From positions 213,693 to 277,692 of the forward strand of contig JAMAHW010000050.1 of the NCBI GenBank assembly GCA_023627715.1: 64,000 bases of DNA, read 5' to 3'. Shown here one piece after another: positions 23,429 to 35,101 of the stretch (its first letter is position 1; the number at the start of each line of letters is the position of its first letter). The notes under the pieces are model-generated. The model saw nothing but the letters and a program-made list of their open reading frames with translations. It searched no databases and was not told where the DNA came from. The position numbers and the translations under genes were made by a program. The stretch comes from Periconia sp. R9002. Its lineage: Eukaryota > Ascomycota > Dothideomycetes > Pleosporales > Periconiaceae.

Positions 23429-25507
23429 ATGAAGTACGTTCTTGTGTCTGGAGGCGTCATTAGCGGCGTGGGGAAGGTAAGAAACAACACACGTCAACCA
23501 CTGCAAATCTCATGACAACACTAACTTGGGCGCGTAGGGCATAATAGGTATGCCACCAGAAAAAATCTCACCGGATTTCTTGTGTACCTCCATACCAGAC
23601 CATACTCACGCGTTACAGCCTCCTCAACCGGGCTTTTGCTCAAGACCATTGGCCTTAAGATGAGTAGCCCAAGTGAATGCGGCGCCTGTCACTGTAGTAC
23701 TAACGAACCAGAACGTCTCTTCGATCAAGGTCGACCCATACCTCAATGTCGATGCCGGTACCATGAACCCCAAAGAGTACGCTTATACCTTCCTTTATAC
23801 GAGCCAATACACTCCCGCATTTGCTGATCGTTATCTCAGGCATGGCGAAGTATTTGTTCTCTCCGACGGCGGCGAGGTTGACCTCGATCTCGGCAATTAC
23901 GAACGCTACCTCAACATTACTCTGACCCGCGAGAATAACATTACCACGGGCAAGATATATGAGCATGTCATCAAGCGCGAGCGCAGAGGTGATTACCTAG
24001 GCAAGACAGTGCAGGTTGTGCCTCATATAACCGATGCCATTCAAGACTGGATAGAGAAGGTCGCCCGTATACCTGTCGACGATACCAATGAGGAACCAGA
24101 TGTGTGCATCATCGAGCTTGGTGGTACCGTGGGCGATATTGAAAGTATGCCTTTCATCGAGGCTATGACACAGCTGCGCCGCCGTGCTGGCAAGGACAAT
24201 TTCCTGCAGATTCACGTCTCCTACGTGCCTGTCATCAATGGCGAACAGAAGACAAAACCAACCCAGCAGGCTATCAAGGCAGTCCGCAGTGCGGGTCTTG
24301 TCCCTGATTTGGTATTGTCTCCAATATCCTGTTTTGGGGTGCGAACTGACGTGTATAGATTGCTTGTCGGTGCGAAATCGCTCTCGATCGCGGCGCTATC
24401 GAGAAAATCGCCCATTTCTGTCAAGTTGATTTTGAGCAGGTGGTCATGGTTAGGGACATGCCCTCCATATATCAGGTCCCGATGCTCCTTGAGCAACAAG
24501 GTCTGATCCCGCTCCTAAAGAAAATCCTGGCCCTCGACAATCTCAGCATATCCGAGCCTTTGATAAAGAAGGGTAGAAAGACATGGTCACAGTGGAATGC
24601 GTTGACCGGTTCCGATAACCGATTCCGAGATTCAGTCACCATTGCTCTGGTCGGAAAATACATCGAACTCCATGACTCTTACCTTTCAGTCCTCAAGGCC
24701 CTGGAGCATAGCGCCATGCGCTGCAGCCGGAAATTAGATTTACGCTGGATCGACTCTGAGCATTTGGAGTCCAAGACCCAAGCAACAGATCCCGCAAAGT
24801 TCCATAAAGCGTGGCATGAAATGTGCACAGCTCAAGGAATACTCGTTCCTGGTGGCTTTGGTCACAGAGGAACAGAGGGGATGATTCAAGCTGCCAAGTG
24901 GGCGCGTGAGAACAAAACTCCATATCTAGGAGTTTGCTTGGGCATGCAGGTCGCTGTGATCGAGCATGCACGTCACGTCTGCGGGATCAAGGACGCGACA
25001 TCAGGTGAATTCAACGGCGAGGCTGCAAACAAGCTCATCATCCACATGGCCGAGATTGACAAGGAGACAATGGGTGCCACCATGCGACTTGGTTTACACT
25101 CTACGCATTTCCAACCAGGTAGCGAGTGGTCCCGCCTACGTGCTTTATATGCAGATAAGAACGAAATCCTCGAGCGACATCGTCATCGATACGAAGTCAA
25201 CCCTGAGTACATCGAGAGGCTCGAGAAGGGTGGCCTTAGTTTCATTGGCAAGGACGATGCCGGTGTGCGCATGGAGGCGGTCGAGATCAAAGACCACCCA
25301 TGGTTCGTTGGTGTTCAGTTCCATCCCGAGTATCTGTCACGTGTGCTCGACCCCAGCCGCCCCTATCTCGGTTTCGTCGCTGCCAGTGCGGGGCTCCTCT
25401 CCGAAATAACGCACGACTACCAGAGCGTGGGGCCCTTGAGTGGAGCTGAAGGCATCGCCAATGGTGTGGACGGTCTGTCGCTCAATGGCGAAGCTGGAGT
25501 CTTTTAG
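23429..25507 (+). CDS. ura7: CTP synthase
   Basis: The enzyme aminates UTP to CTP using glutamine, a cytosolic step feeding nucleotide and phospholipid synthesis. Six exons rebuild about 593 residues: 23429-23476, 23538-23547 (10 nt), 23619-23659, 23715-23776, 23840-24311, 24359-25507. The start [24 protein letters not shown] is the ATP-binding opening of the synthetase domain. [38 protein letters not shown] and the IACRCE segment follow. The glutaminase half has nucleophile Cys404 in GVCLGMQ and catalytic His533 and Glu in QFHPEY. Intron 3 lacks GT-AG ends: it runs ATGAGT...GAAC and is described separately. Intron 4 (63 bp) is in frame and stop-free. Length matches yeast Ura7 (579). Confidence 0.93.
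23660..23714 (+). other. Apparent AT-AC intron (intron 3 of CTP synthase)
   Basis: Joining LLKTIGLK directly to VSSIKVDPY, as family alignment demands, requires removing 55 bp that begin ATGAGT and end CCAGAAC. The interior holds a perfect TACTAAC branch site, with its A about 11 nt from the end. If the 3' end were the AG three bases earlier, one extra Asn would remain and the termini would be AT-AG. No in-frame GT-AG alternative keeps the conserved sequence. Confidence 0.6.
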
Positions 25508-26758
25508 GCTGCGAAATGGTGTAAATTACTCTGGAGATCATTCGTAACTCTCCGGCACTGTCGGACAAGTATGATTGGAGGTGACCGTGACGATGACATT
25601 GGAGGACGATTTGGCGTTGGGGAATTCGAGGGTTGATTTGCTTGCTTGGGTGGGAAGACTTTGATGGATCAAGCGAACTTGGACAATATTTTCTTCTTTT
25701 TTCTTTTATTTCGGCATAGATGGCATGGATTATCAAACGATGAAAGAAAAAGCAAGCATTATTCATAGGCGTCTCCCGGCATTTCTGTATTGGTTGACAT
25801 GACCTCAAACATGACCGTACATATAACAACATTGAAAGGACATGACCGGAAGGTGAAGTCAAATAGATTTATCATGATAGAACCTCCCATGGACGCAGTG
25901 CAACTTCAGGTTTCGAGACGGAAACGAAGAGTTTTGCCTTACCTATATGTTGACGTTGAACTCTAGGTACAGAGTCGTTTGTTATCGAGACACCACGTGG
26001 CGTGGCGAAGCGTATTGAGACACTGACGATGTACTGTAACCACCTTAGTCACATTTAACTAAATTTGTACATACCCGCGATATAGGTACCAGGGCCAACT
26101 CCTCACAGAAATAAATTGATTTGTTGTTTCTTGATCTAGTGGAAAGGTGGGGGTTGGTTACAAACGTACAGATAGCAAATATCACGACAGATTTCAGCAA
26201 AGTATTCTGTTGATGCATACATGTTCATTCCTTCACTCACTCGCAGCGTTACCACCGCGCAGTCGACGCATGGAAGGAAGACGCGAAGCAATCACATATC
26301 CTCACCGACGACATCTTGCTTGCCTAAGACGAGTACGAAGATGGGTATTGGTTTCACTAGTAGGCTGCCTATATATAACACTTGCGCTTCTTCGTGCGGC
26401 TCTTCCTTTTGTACAGGCTGAGTGAATCCATCAAAGCAAAGCAAAAAAAGAAGGCACCCATTCCAAAAAACACCAACTGATAAATATCATCCGGTCGACC
26501 TGAACACTTCACACGGCCGCCGGGGCAGAAAAAACACCCCCGCACAAAACGAACCAGAAACAGACACCGCAAGGACAAACCACTGGCAATGACAGTAACC
26601 AACGCCTTTGCCTTGTCCACTCTCCTTCCTGGGCATTTGACGAATTCAGAACAACAGACCTGGGGACCAAACTCCCCCAAACGCCCCGCCACACCGAAAA
26701 AAAAAGATCATGCAACAATAAAATTCTCAATCAAAGCAAGACTACTTTGGTCTTCCGT
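25508..26758. other. Convergent intergenic region, no gene seen
   Basis: About 1.25 kb lies between the 3' ends of CTP synthase and the kinesin gene. It has scattered A/T tracts and no recognisable coding motif. Confidence 0.55.
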
Positions 26759-29700
26759 TCAAGCCTTTGTCTGCTTTTTGGCGGTGCCAATATGTGTGTT
26801 GTGTACCTTGGTCGCAAACTTGAGCGACGTGACCGTCTCTTGGAGATGCGCTTGGAGCGGAGAGACCATGACAAACATCAGCGTCTTGGAGTTTCCGCCC
26901 AATGAGTATTGAAGGAGGTAGGTCAACTAAATGCGATAGTTAGCATTTGCAAAGTTCTGAACCACTAAACCATGGGCTCTGCTATGTTTCATCAACGTAC
27001 CTTGGAGTTTCTGTAGGGAATATGTGAGCCCTCCTTTGCCGAACCCAGCGCATTGATCACATCACCCAAACAACTCAGCGATTTGTTAATGTTCTGGGTC
27101 TCTTTCAAGCGCGCACCTTCCGCTTTACTGTGCTCCAGCCGCTCAGATCCTGCTAGATCGACCAAGTTGAGTGTACCCTCGCTTTTCTCACCCGTGATGC
27201 TGTTTTCGCCGACAAGCTTAAGAATGAAAACCGAATGTGACCGTGATGAACGCATGTTTGCTTTCGTAGCTGCTACCGTCCTGTTCTTGTCGGCCCTGGC
27301 GAGAATCTCTTCCACTCGGTCTGGACCGTCCAGCACCACAGACACTGCATTCTCAAGAATAGTCTGTTTCTTTGCTGTGTCATGTCGCACTTCTACCTTC
27401 TTCTTATCCAAGTCCTCAGAACGACCAAGCAAGTCGTTGTATGTTTCGTTATAGACCTCCACGAAAGATCCCTCCATCTTATATCTCCAGCCTTTTTCCT
27501 CGAGGCGCTGAGCTTCGCTGTAGATTTGGGCGGTAGCGCGTGGTATCATACCATCCCGAGAAGACATCGTATACGTCTTTCCGGAACCCGTTTGCCCGTA
27601 GCAGAATATACAGACATTATAGCCATCCAATGCACTCTGCACTAGCTGGCTGATTTCTTCAAAAACTTCCGAATTCTGAGACTTAGGACTGAAAACTCGG
27701 TCAAACGCATAGGAGAATTTCTGTGTTGTAACTGTTCCCATAGCACTTGTTTTCTCGGGTCCTTGAAGAGCCACCTCTTTGCTATCAGTATCCGAATCGG
27801 GGAATTCGATTCTGGCTGGGTCTGTTTCAGAATCATGTTTCGGCCGGACTCTACACATGACGCGAATGTTGCCTTTAAGCTCTTGAACCTGGTTGTGAAG
27901 CTTCCTTCGTAAAGTTTCTTCTTGTCGAAGTTTTTCATTAGCCAGCTCGGCTTCCTCGATTGCCCTTTGCATTCGTGCGTGCAGATCGTTGAATGCCGTC
28001 GACTGTGCTTGACTATCGGACTCGAGAAAATGAATCTTCTCTTTCATTGCTTTGTTGGAAGCTTCCAGGGTTAGAATAAGTGTCGTACTTTCAGTGAGCT
28101 GGGTTTGAAGGCCAGCCTTCAAAGTCCGTTCGCGCTCCAGCTCAGCCTTTGTGTTGGTCAATTCTCCTTGCACAAGCTGGGCTTCGCGATGTTTAGCATC
28201 AGCTTCAAGGCCGGCGTTTCGGAGCTTAGATGAGAACTCGGCTTCGAACTCTTGAGCTTCTCGTAGCCTCTTGGCGCGCTCCTCTTCCAGTTCAGTCTTC
28301 AGTCTCTTTTCCATCTCCGCAAGTTGCTCAGAGTGTGCTTTCAATGTTTTCTCAGCTTCAGCTTCAAGCTCTTTTCGAACCCTGTGTACCTCGTCCTGGT
28401 TGTCGCGTTGTGCTCGTTCCGTAACTTTGCGAACTTTATCTTCCAGGTCTTCTATTTCGCCGCGGTGTTTCCTTCGGAGGTCATCCACCTCAAAAGAGTG
28501 ACTTCGTCTTAATGCATCCAGCTCCATGTTAGTTGTCGATAACAAGCCTTTAAGGTCCCGAATATCAGTCTTGTGCTCGTCCAGGGCGGCTCGGTAATGC
28601 GTGCATGTTGCTTCTAGCTCGGCATCTGTTTTAGACCTGTTAGCAGAGGGCATTCTCCTGCCATATAGCAGCAAAACACTGACTCTTTTTTTCATATAGC
28701 TTAATTGATTCTTGTAGATTCCCTTGCTTGCTCATATCTGTTTCCATTTTCTCCTTCAGTTCGTTGAACTGCGCTTCGAGAGACGAAACCCTCGCGTCAT
28801 CGTATACTGGACAACGAATGTTAGTGGATTTGTTCAAAAATGGAGTGAGAGGCTCGGGTGCTCGATTTCTCAGAGGAGTCCGCCGGCCAAGCGTGGATGA
28901 GGGGAATTTTTGCTTGACCGGCGTAGCACGCGGTATCAACGAGCTACTTTTAGACTTGAGAGAGTTTTCTGGAGGCTTCACAGAAGGCTCACCACGTCCC
29001 AAGTGACAGCCACGAGTCTCTGTGGTTGAAGCGTTCAGGCTGAGCACTTCTAATCCACGCGAGACGTCGTCGTAGTCTTCATGGGCAGGGTATTCTGGAA
29101 CCAGAGTAGAAGATGTAGAAAAGGAAGAGAGTGTCCGAGATGTAATGGAAGAAAAAGACTGGTTAAGGTGTACATGATTGCTAGATGACCTAGCAGACCT
29201 TTTGAGAACATTGAGAGATTGATGATCTTGGGGATTTGTAGAGATATGGAAGGATTGATCACCTTTTCGATCGGATTCATCATCTTGATAATGATGGGTC
29301 ATTGCTGTAGCAGGACGAGCCGACTGGTGGTGTGATTTGCTGCGCTGATGATTACCGTACGAGGACTTTGGCCGCGCACCAAACGTGTTTGCGCTGGCTG
29401 TCCGTGACCCATAGCCAACGCTGTTACCAAAAGGTTTTGCGGAATTATGTTTAGACGTTTTGTTCGAAGGCATGCGGGACAGTGAGGCGGAGAGGCCGTT
29501 CGCAGAGGGTTGCTTCGCGTTCGTGTAGGTTTGCCGCGAGCCGGGTGGAGGGGCGATCCTGGAGCCATGAGGTTCTCCAGCGCGTTCCGCTAATGTTTTT
29601 CTTTGTTTTGCATCAGGTTCGGGCACTACATTGGTTAGCTGCGTACCGTGCGGATATGTGGCAATCGTCCTACAGCCTGAGGGTTTGTGTTTAGAGGCCG

Positions 29701-29925
29701 CATTGAGCGGCGGAGCCATTGCGCTGCGGGAATTGGCGGCAGCTTCTGTCATCTCGCTCAACCCGGTTGCTCGTGGAATTGAAGGAGGGGGAGGCAACGT
29801 GATCTTGTTGGGTAACCGTAGCCCAGTTGGCTTGGGGAGGCTCTGCAATGATGGTTAGCCTGATGGGTTGACGATGGGGTAGGGTGAGGACGGGTGCGTA
29901 CCTGGCTTTCGCTGGTGTATTCCAT
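26759..29925 (-). CDS. klpA: Kinesin-14 (C-terminal motor; Kar3/KlpA type)
   Basis: Four exons on the minus strand (29925-29902, 29842-28680, 28636-27001, 26926-26759) join to about 996 residues. The N-terminal third is basic, Ser/Pro-rich and presumably binds microtubules or cargo. A long coiled-coil stalk covers about 400-650. The neck-motor junction reads [14 protein letters not shown] at about 648-661, as in minus-end-directed kinesin-14. The P-loop GQTGSGKT is at 743-750. Switch I is within [10 protein letters not shown], and switch II is [10 protein letters not shown]. The last exon supplies the end of the motor ([19 protein letters not shown], then [14 protein letters not shown]). The role is spindle assembly and minus-end motility. 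The first exon encodes only eight residues. Confidence 0.92.
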
Positions 29926-31929
29926 GGCAGCTAATGTCGTTGTGCAGCATAGAAGGGCGGGTTTCACATCAGCTTGACGGTCACGACGAAGAAGCGACGG
30001 GATGTTGGTTGCGGCGCTCGGAGCTGGGTTGTGCTATTCAATCGTGTTTAGTGCTGCGGTTTCTGTTGATGACCCATTGTTTGGGGGTAAACAATAAGCT
30101 GTATTAGGATTAGGCCCATACGGGCATAGCGCTAAACCTAGTCTGTCGAGCACCTCCATCTCTCTATTCATCCAGATATCTGCACATGTACCCCTAGTAG
30201 GTATACATACTTGTGCCTCAGAGTGTCTTTCTTACTTATCAAAAAAAAAAAAAAAGGAAAATATGCATTCCCTCGCGTAACAACGTGATTACTTGTGTTA
30301 TTGCCACTATATAGGGAGTCACAGAAACCTACTAGCTCTCGTATTCATGATATGAACGTTTGCTCCAAGGCTACATAAGCTTCACCTGCTTCACATGTAC
30401 TGCACAACATAAAAGATACATGTACTGGTATGTATATATGCTCTCCTCGACACGATACCAAGATAGTCATCTACAGCACCGGAGGTAGTGCAGCCTCAAG
30501 GCACAGTCGGTGTATAGTAGGTACACGACCACAGTAAAAGTATGTAGATAATGTTAATGGAAGCTACGCAGGGCGGCGGACCGCACTCATTCGCCACACG
30601 GGGTGCATAAAACGCCAATCACTGCGGGCGATTTGATGGCGGTTTTGGAGTTGCACTGAATGGGTGTTTGTGCACACTGGTGCTGTTAATCCGTGGGCGG
30701 GCTACCTATGTAAGTATTCGAGGATGAGAGGAAGGAAGCATTCACTGAGTTGGGTGAGGGAGCGGACATGGAGGTGGAGCAGCAATGAGCATTGTCCAGG
30801 TCATCTTGGAGGTGAAGGGATGTGATAGGGTGCGGCATGGCCTGTTAACCGCCGTGGTTGGGGGAGGCTGGTGGGCTGCAGGCCGGGCTGCACAGGCCCA
30901 CACTCACAGTCCATGACCCATGCCATGCCGTGGATGATGTCTGCCATCAACGCTTGGTCAAGCTGTGTACCTGTAATAAACAACTGACGACGTGGTTGTA
31001 TGCACGCACCGTTGGAAAACGTTAAGAGATTGCAGCCGGATGCCATCATGCAGGGCACACTGCGCAACACCCACCTAGGTACTTGGTAAGTTAGTGTACA
31101 CGATCAACAGTCAAGTTCGTTACGGGGTAGAGGGATGATGATGATGATGATGAAGAGAGAGGGCCTGAAGGGGACAGAGAGACAGAGACCAGACCTACCT
31201 GGTGGCCCACTACCTTAGGTAATTAAGAGGCCGGCGCGGGACTTGTTAGGGGCCCCTGTCTTCTGTCCGATTCGTACCCTCACCTAGGTACTTGGTCAAT
31301 TCACTGTACCTACCTACATGTGCAGCAGTAAAGAGTGTACTTGCATCACCAACAGCGCTACCAACCAGCAAAGCAAATGGGTTTTCTAGCGACTCGTGTC
31401 ATTCCATCCGCGTAACGTGATGGATATCGCATCGCGACAGGCAGCGCCCGCATACTTAGGTTCTGTATACCTCCAAGAGGTACATATGTAGGGGTGTTTA
31501 ATTTCCCACATGCAATAAGCGAACGAGCGAACCCGCCGGCCGCCGCCCCATCCATCGCAGCTTCCGCATCTTGGTTGCAGTATCTAGCTCCCCCTAACAC
31601 TCACGCACCCTCACCGCATCCGGTCCTCTCTCACCTGCACTGCACTGCACTGCATTGCACTCCTGCACCCGCCATTGCTCTCTCCTCGCCTAATCGCCCC
31701 CCTTCGCCCTCCTCTGTCTGTCTGCTCTTGCGCCGTGCAGTTCCCCCATCGAGAGCCGACTCGACAGACCACTCGGCATACAGCTCCCGCCCACGTCGGG
31801 CCGCTCCTGCTGCTCCTGCTGCTTATCCACGACTTCTCCACGCGACAACCCCCAACCTTCACCACCCACCCCCATCGCCCACGTCACGCTGCATCGTCCG
31901 CGCATCTTGCTCCCTTCTGTCGCTCAGCC
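29926..31929. other. Intergenic region, no gene seen
   Basis: A 2-kb region between divergent genes. A poly-A run lies at about 30241-30255 and a (GAT)n tract at about 31134-31153. Two copies of CACCTAGGTACTTGGT lie at 31072-31087 and 31281-31296. The last 300 bases before 31930 are C/T-rich and likely a promoter and leader. Confidence 0.55.
31134..31153. repeat. (GAT)n microsatellite
   Basis: About seven tandem GAT units, directly visible. Confidence 0.85.
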
Positions 31930-33877
31930 ATGAGCGAACAGACGCAGCCCGCCGCCGGCCTCCTTGGTCGCTCCTCGTCCGAGAAGCCCACCGTCCCCGC
32001 TGCCTCTACTGACCAACCCGCCGGGAACAGTACGTCTGTCTCTGCTACGTCCCCATCGCTGTCCAAAGCACCGCCGTCCACCGTGCTAACATCGCTCCCA
32101 CCAGATTCCAATGCTACTACTACATCTGCTGCCGAAGCGCAATCTGAAAACTTGCAGAAGACGACGTCCAAGTCCTCGCAGGCCGGCGACGGTACCACCA
32201 TGCCCCCATCAGAACCCAAGAAAAAACGATCGTTTCTCAACATTCCCCGCTCCCACTCGCAATCAAACGACGAGCAGACGCCAACGGGCACGGGACTCAG
32301 CGGCGCAACTGTGGGGGACACAGAAAGCATTGGACGTGGTTCGAAGCGGAGCTTTCTAGGAAAGAGGCGGGCAGGCAGTAACGCCAGCAGCAAGCGCTCG
32401 AACCAGCAGCAACCCTCTTCGGAAAAGACCGAGCAGCCTCCGCCCGTCCCTTCGGCTGGAATTCGTGAGGGCTCCACAAGAAGCAGACCAAAGAAGTCAG
32501 GAGGACTCTTGTCTTGTCTGCCCTGTTTCGCGCCCAAGGACGACGGGGCATCAGGTGATGACTCCCCCACCGAGAACGCGAAGGAGGCTGGAACTGTGAA
32601 ACCTGGGCGAACCACCCAGTCTACCCCTGTTAAGAAACAGGACCCAACAGCCGAATCAAGCACAGCCGACTCGAAGGAACCTTTGGATGAGAAAGCCGCT
32701 GGTGAGGCCTATGGCGACCGCCTCGAGAAGCCTCACGCCGACGGGACATCGGAGAGGCCTTCCAACGACACCCCTCAGACCGTGACAAGAAGCCCGTCGA
32801 AAAAGCAAACTGGGGAGCAATCTCTTCCACTTATACCCAACCAGCAAGGCAACTTGCAGGCCGGACATCCCCAAATCAGCGTTCAGACCCCGACTCCTGG
32901 GACCACTCCTGTACAGCCGCGACCTTCCCATGAACAAGAGCAAATCATCCATGATCGCACCCAATCCCAGGAAGAGAAGGACCAAGATATTGAGATGAAA
33001 GATGTACCACTGGCAGCAAATGAAGTCCGTCACGAGGGAGAAGAGACTTCTACTGAAGTGCAAGACGAGATACCCCCAAAAGTTGATCTGCCCCCACCCC
33101 CTCCACTTGAACAAAGGCAAAACGCGGTTCAGAATCAAACCACGGATATCAGCATGGCAGAGCCCCAGCAAAAATATCTTTTGGGCCCAGCACGCCCCGA
33201 GTTCCACGGGAAGAAATGCCTTGTGTTGGATTTGGATGAAACCTTGGTACACAGCAGCTTCAAGGTAAATTCGCAGATGGTTCGAGATCATTATTCCTCG
33301 TCAGGCTAACCCTCCGTAGGTCTTGGCTCAAGCCGATTTCACGATTCCCGTAGAAATCGAAGGTCAATACCACAACGTCTACGTAATCAAGCGCCCCGGT
33401 GTAGACCAGTTTATGAAACGGGTGGGAGAATTGTACGAAGTTGTCGTTTTCACCGCGTCTGTTTCGAAGGCAAGTTATCCCGCCATCATCCATGCATCAA
33501 GCTGACCGTTTATAGTATGGTGATCCGCTGCTCGACCAATTGGACATCCATGGTGTTGTGCACCACAGGCTTTTCCGAGAGAGTTGTTACAACCACCAGG
33601 GAAACTACGTCAAGGTATGCAAATGGCGAAAATTCTGTTGCACGAGCCAGCTAACAAGAACTAGGATCTCTCTCAAATCGGCCGAGACTTAAAGGATACC
33701 ATCATCATCGACAACTCGCCCACATCGTACATCTTCCATCCGCAACACGCGGTTCCGATCAGCAGCTGGTTCTCTGATGCTCATGACAACGAACTGCTTG
33801 ATTTGATACCCGTTCTCGAGGACCTCGCTGGTGCACAAGTCAGCGATGTGAGCTTAGTGCTCGACGTCGGCCTATAA
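31930..33877 (+). CDS. FCP1/SCP-type protein phosphatase (Psr1/Nem1-like NIF family)
   Basis: Four exons (31930-33264, 33320-33469, 33516-33614, 33665-33877) encode about 598 residues. Residues 1-415 are Ser/Pro/Glu-rich and low in complexity. The C-terminal FCP1-homology domain (NIF, PF03031) starts at [19 protein letters not shown], where Asp434 and Asp436 form the DxDxT/V catalytic motif. [47 protein letters not shown] and [19 protein letters not shown] complete the fold. A CLPCF pair (Cys196, Cys199) after a basic stretch resembles the palmitoylated Cys motif of yeast Psr1/Psr2, which act at the plasma membrane in the sodium and general stress response. Intron 2 has GC-AG ends. Confidence 0.9.
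33470..33515 (+). other. GC-AG intron (intron 2 of the Psr-like phosphatase)
   Basis: The donor reads AAG then GCAAGT and the acceptor TTTATAG, joining VFTASVSK to YGDPLLDQ exactly as in the family. GC-AG introns are a known minor class spliced by the major spliceosome. Confidence 0.8.
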
Positions 33878-35101
33878 GGCCTCGAAACCACCTTTTGCTC
33901 TCGCTTCCGCTCACGACTTATACCTAATTCAAGCCTCGACTTTCTTCACGACAGTGAGGCTCTACCATTTCGCTTCGGAAGAGGACACATGATAAAGTTC
34001 TTCTTCTAGACTGTACTTTGTAATCACTTGTAATTTGCATTACGAGACGGGTCAGACGCATGCAGCATTGGTCACCGATGGCAGTTGGGACCGTCCCCAT
34101 CTGTTGTGATCATTCTTAATATCGGTATGCCGACGGCACGACTCAAACCATACCACACCACCACATCTCCAGTTGCCGCGCGCAGACCGTCGACGTTGTT
34201 TATACAAAAGTACCCCTCCCTTTCCACCACCGGACATTGGACCCATGTCCTAGCCCTCAATTTTTCTTCCATTGTTTTGAAAAGATACAGGCTGCAAAAG
34301 AAGCGGAAACTGAGGTGTCGGCACTGGATGGCTTTTACACACCTAATTTTGGTATCATTACAACCCTCCGAGGTGCAATACTATTCACAATTCTTTCCTT
34401 TGTACACATGCCCTTCCATCCCGACTTACCTCCCTTTTTTCTTTTTTTTTTTCTCTTCATCTCTCCTATTCTTCCTCCCTGCCCAGATTTGCCATAGCAT
34501 TTGCAGGTGGTAGCAATATCTTTTTCTTATTCTTGCGATTCTAGCCTCAGCTTTTGTGAAGCGTGTTTGTTGCATGGCTGAGCTTGTGTCAATGGCTTCG
34601 GGGATGGGTGTCTTCGTTCTACTTGCTTTCTTTTTATCGTATTTTCACCCCCAAATAGTTATGGCGAAGGCGAGGCAGCGTGTGGGGATGATGGAATGTG
34701 CCTAAGGTATGCCACTGCATACAAGTGGCAGACTAAATATAGTTTTAAGGAGACAAAAATGGAATCCTGGTTATCAAGTTTACCTGAGCTGTCCAACTGA
34801 TGTGGCACCGTTTATTCAACGAATTGGGGGTTGTTTGTTTGTTTGTATTTGGGTTTTTGACGTCTTGGCAGGGTTGGTTGAGCCGAATTTCACATGTTTG
34901 AAGCATGACTCGCTTGCCTGAAACCTTCAACCTGGCCCCTCCGTCTAGCAACGGCGCCGTGAATGATAACCAAGTCATTCCCAAGGTTCAGCATCCCCAT
35001 CTCGCTCTTCTGCGTCTTGGTCCTCCTCTCCCTGAGAGCGTGTACTGGCCTAGACTCCTTGGGTAGCGTCAACCCAATCACTCGCCCGCGGCAATCCCGC
35101 C
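33878..35101. other. Intergenic region, no gene seen
   Basis: This is 3' untranslated sequence followed by T-rich intergenic DNA. A (GTTT)n run is near 34833. Frames at 34085-34513 have poly-Phe/Ser composition from T-rich DNA and are not accepted. Confidence 0.55.

Noticed and set aside
23673..24506. CTP synthase read through introns 3, 4 and 5 as one frame
   Set aside because: The frame inserts non-conserved segments into invariant motifs and ends in a wrong frame after 24311. The spliced model restores the family sequence.
34085..34513. Overlapping frames in T-rich DNA after the phosphatase gene
   Set aside because: Phe/Ser runs come from poly-T tracts; no helices arranged as in known membrane proteins and no start context.
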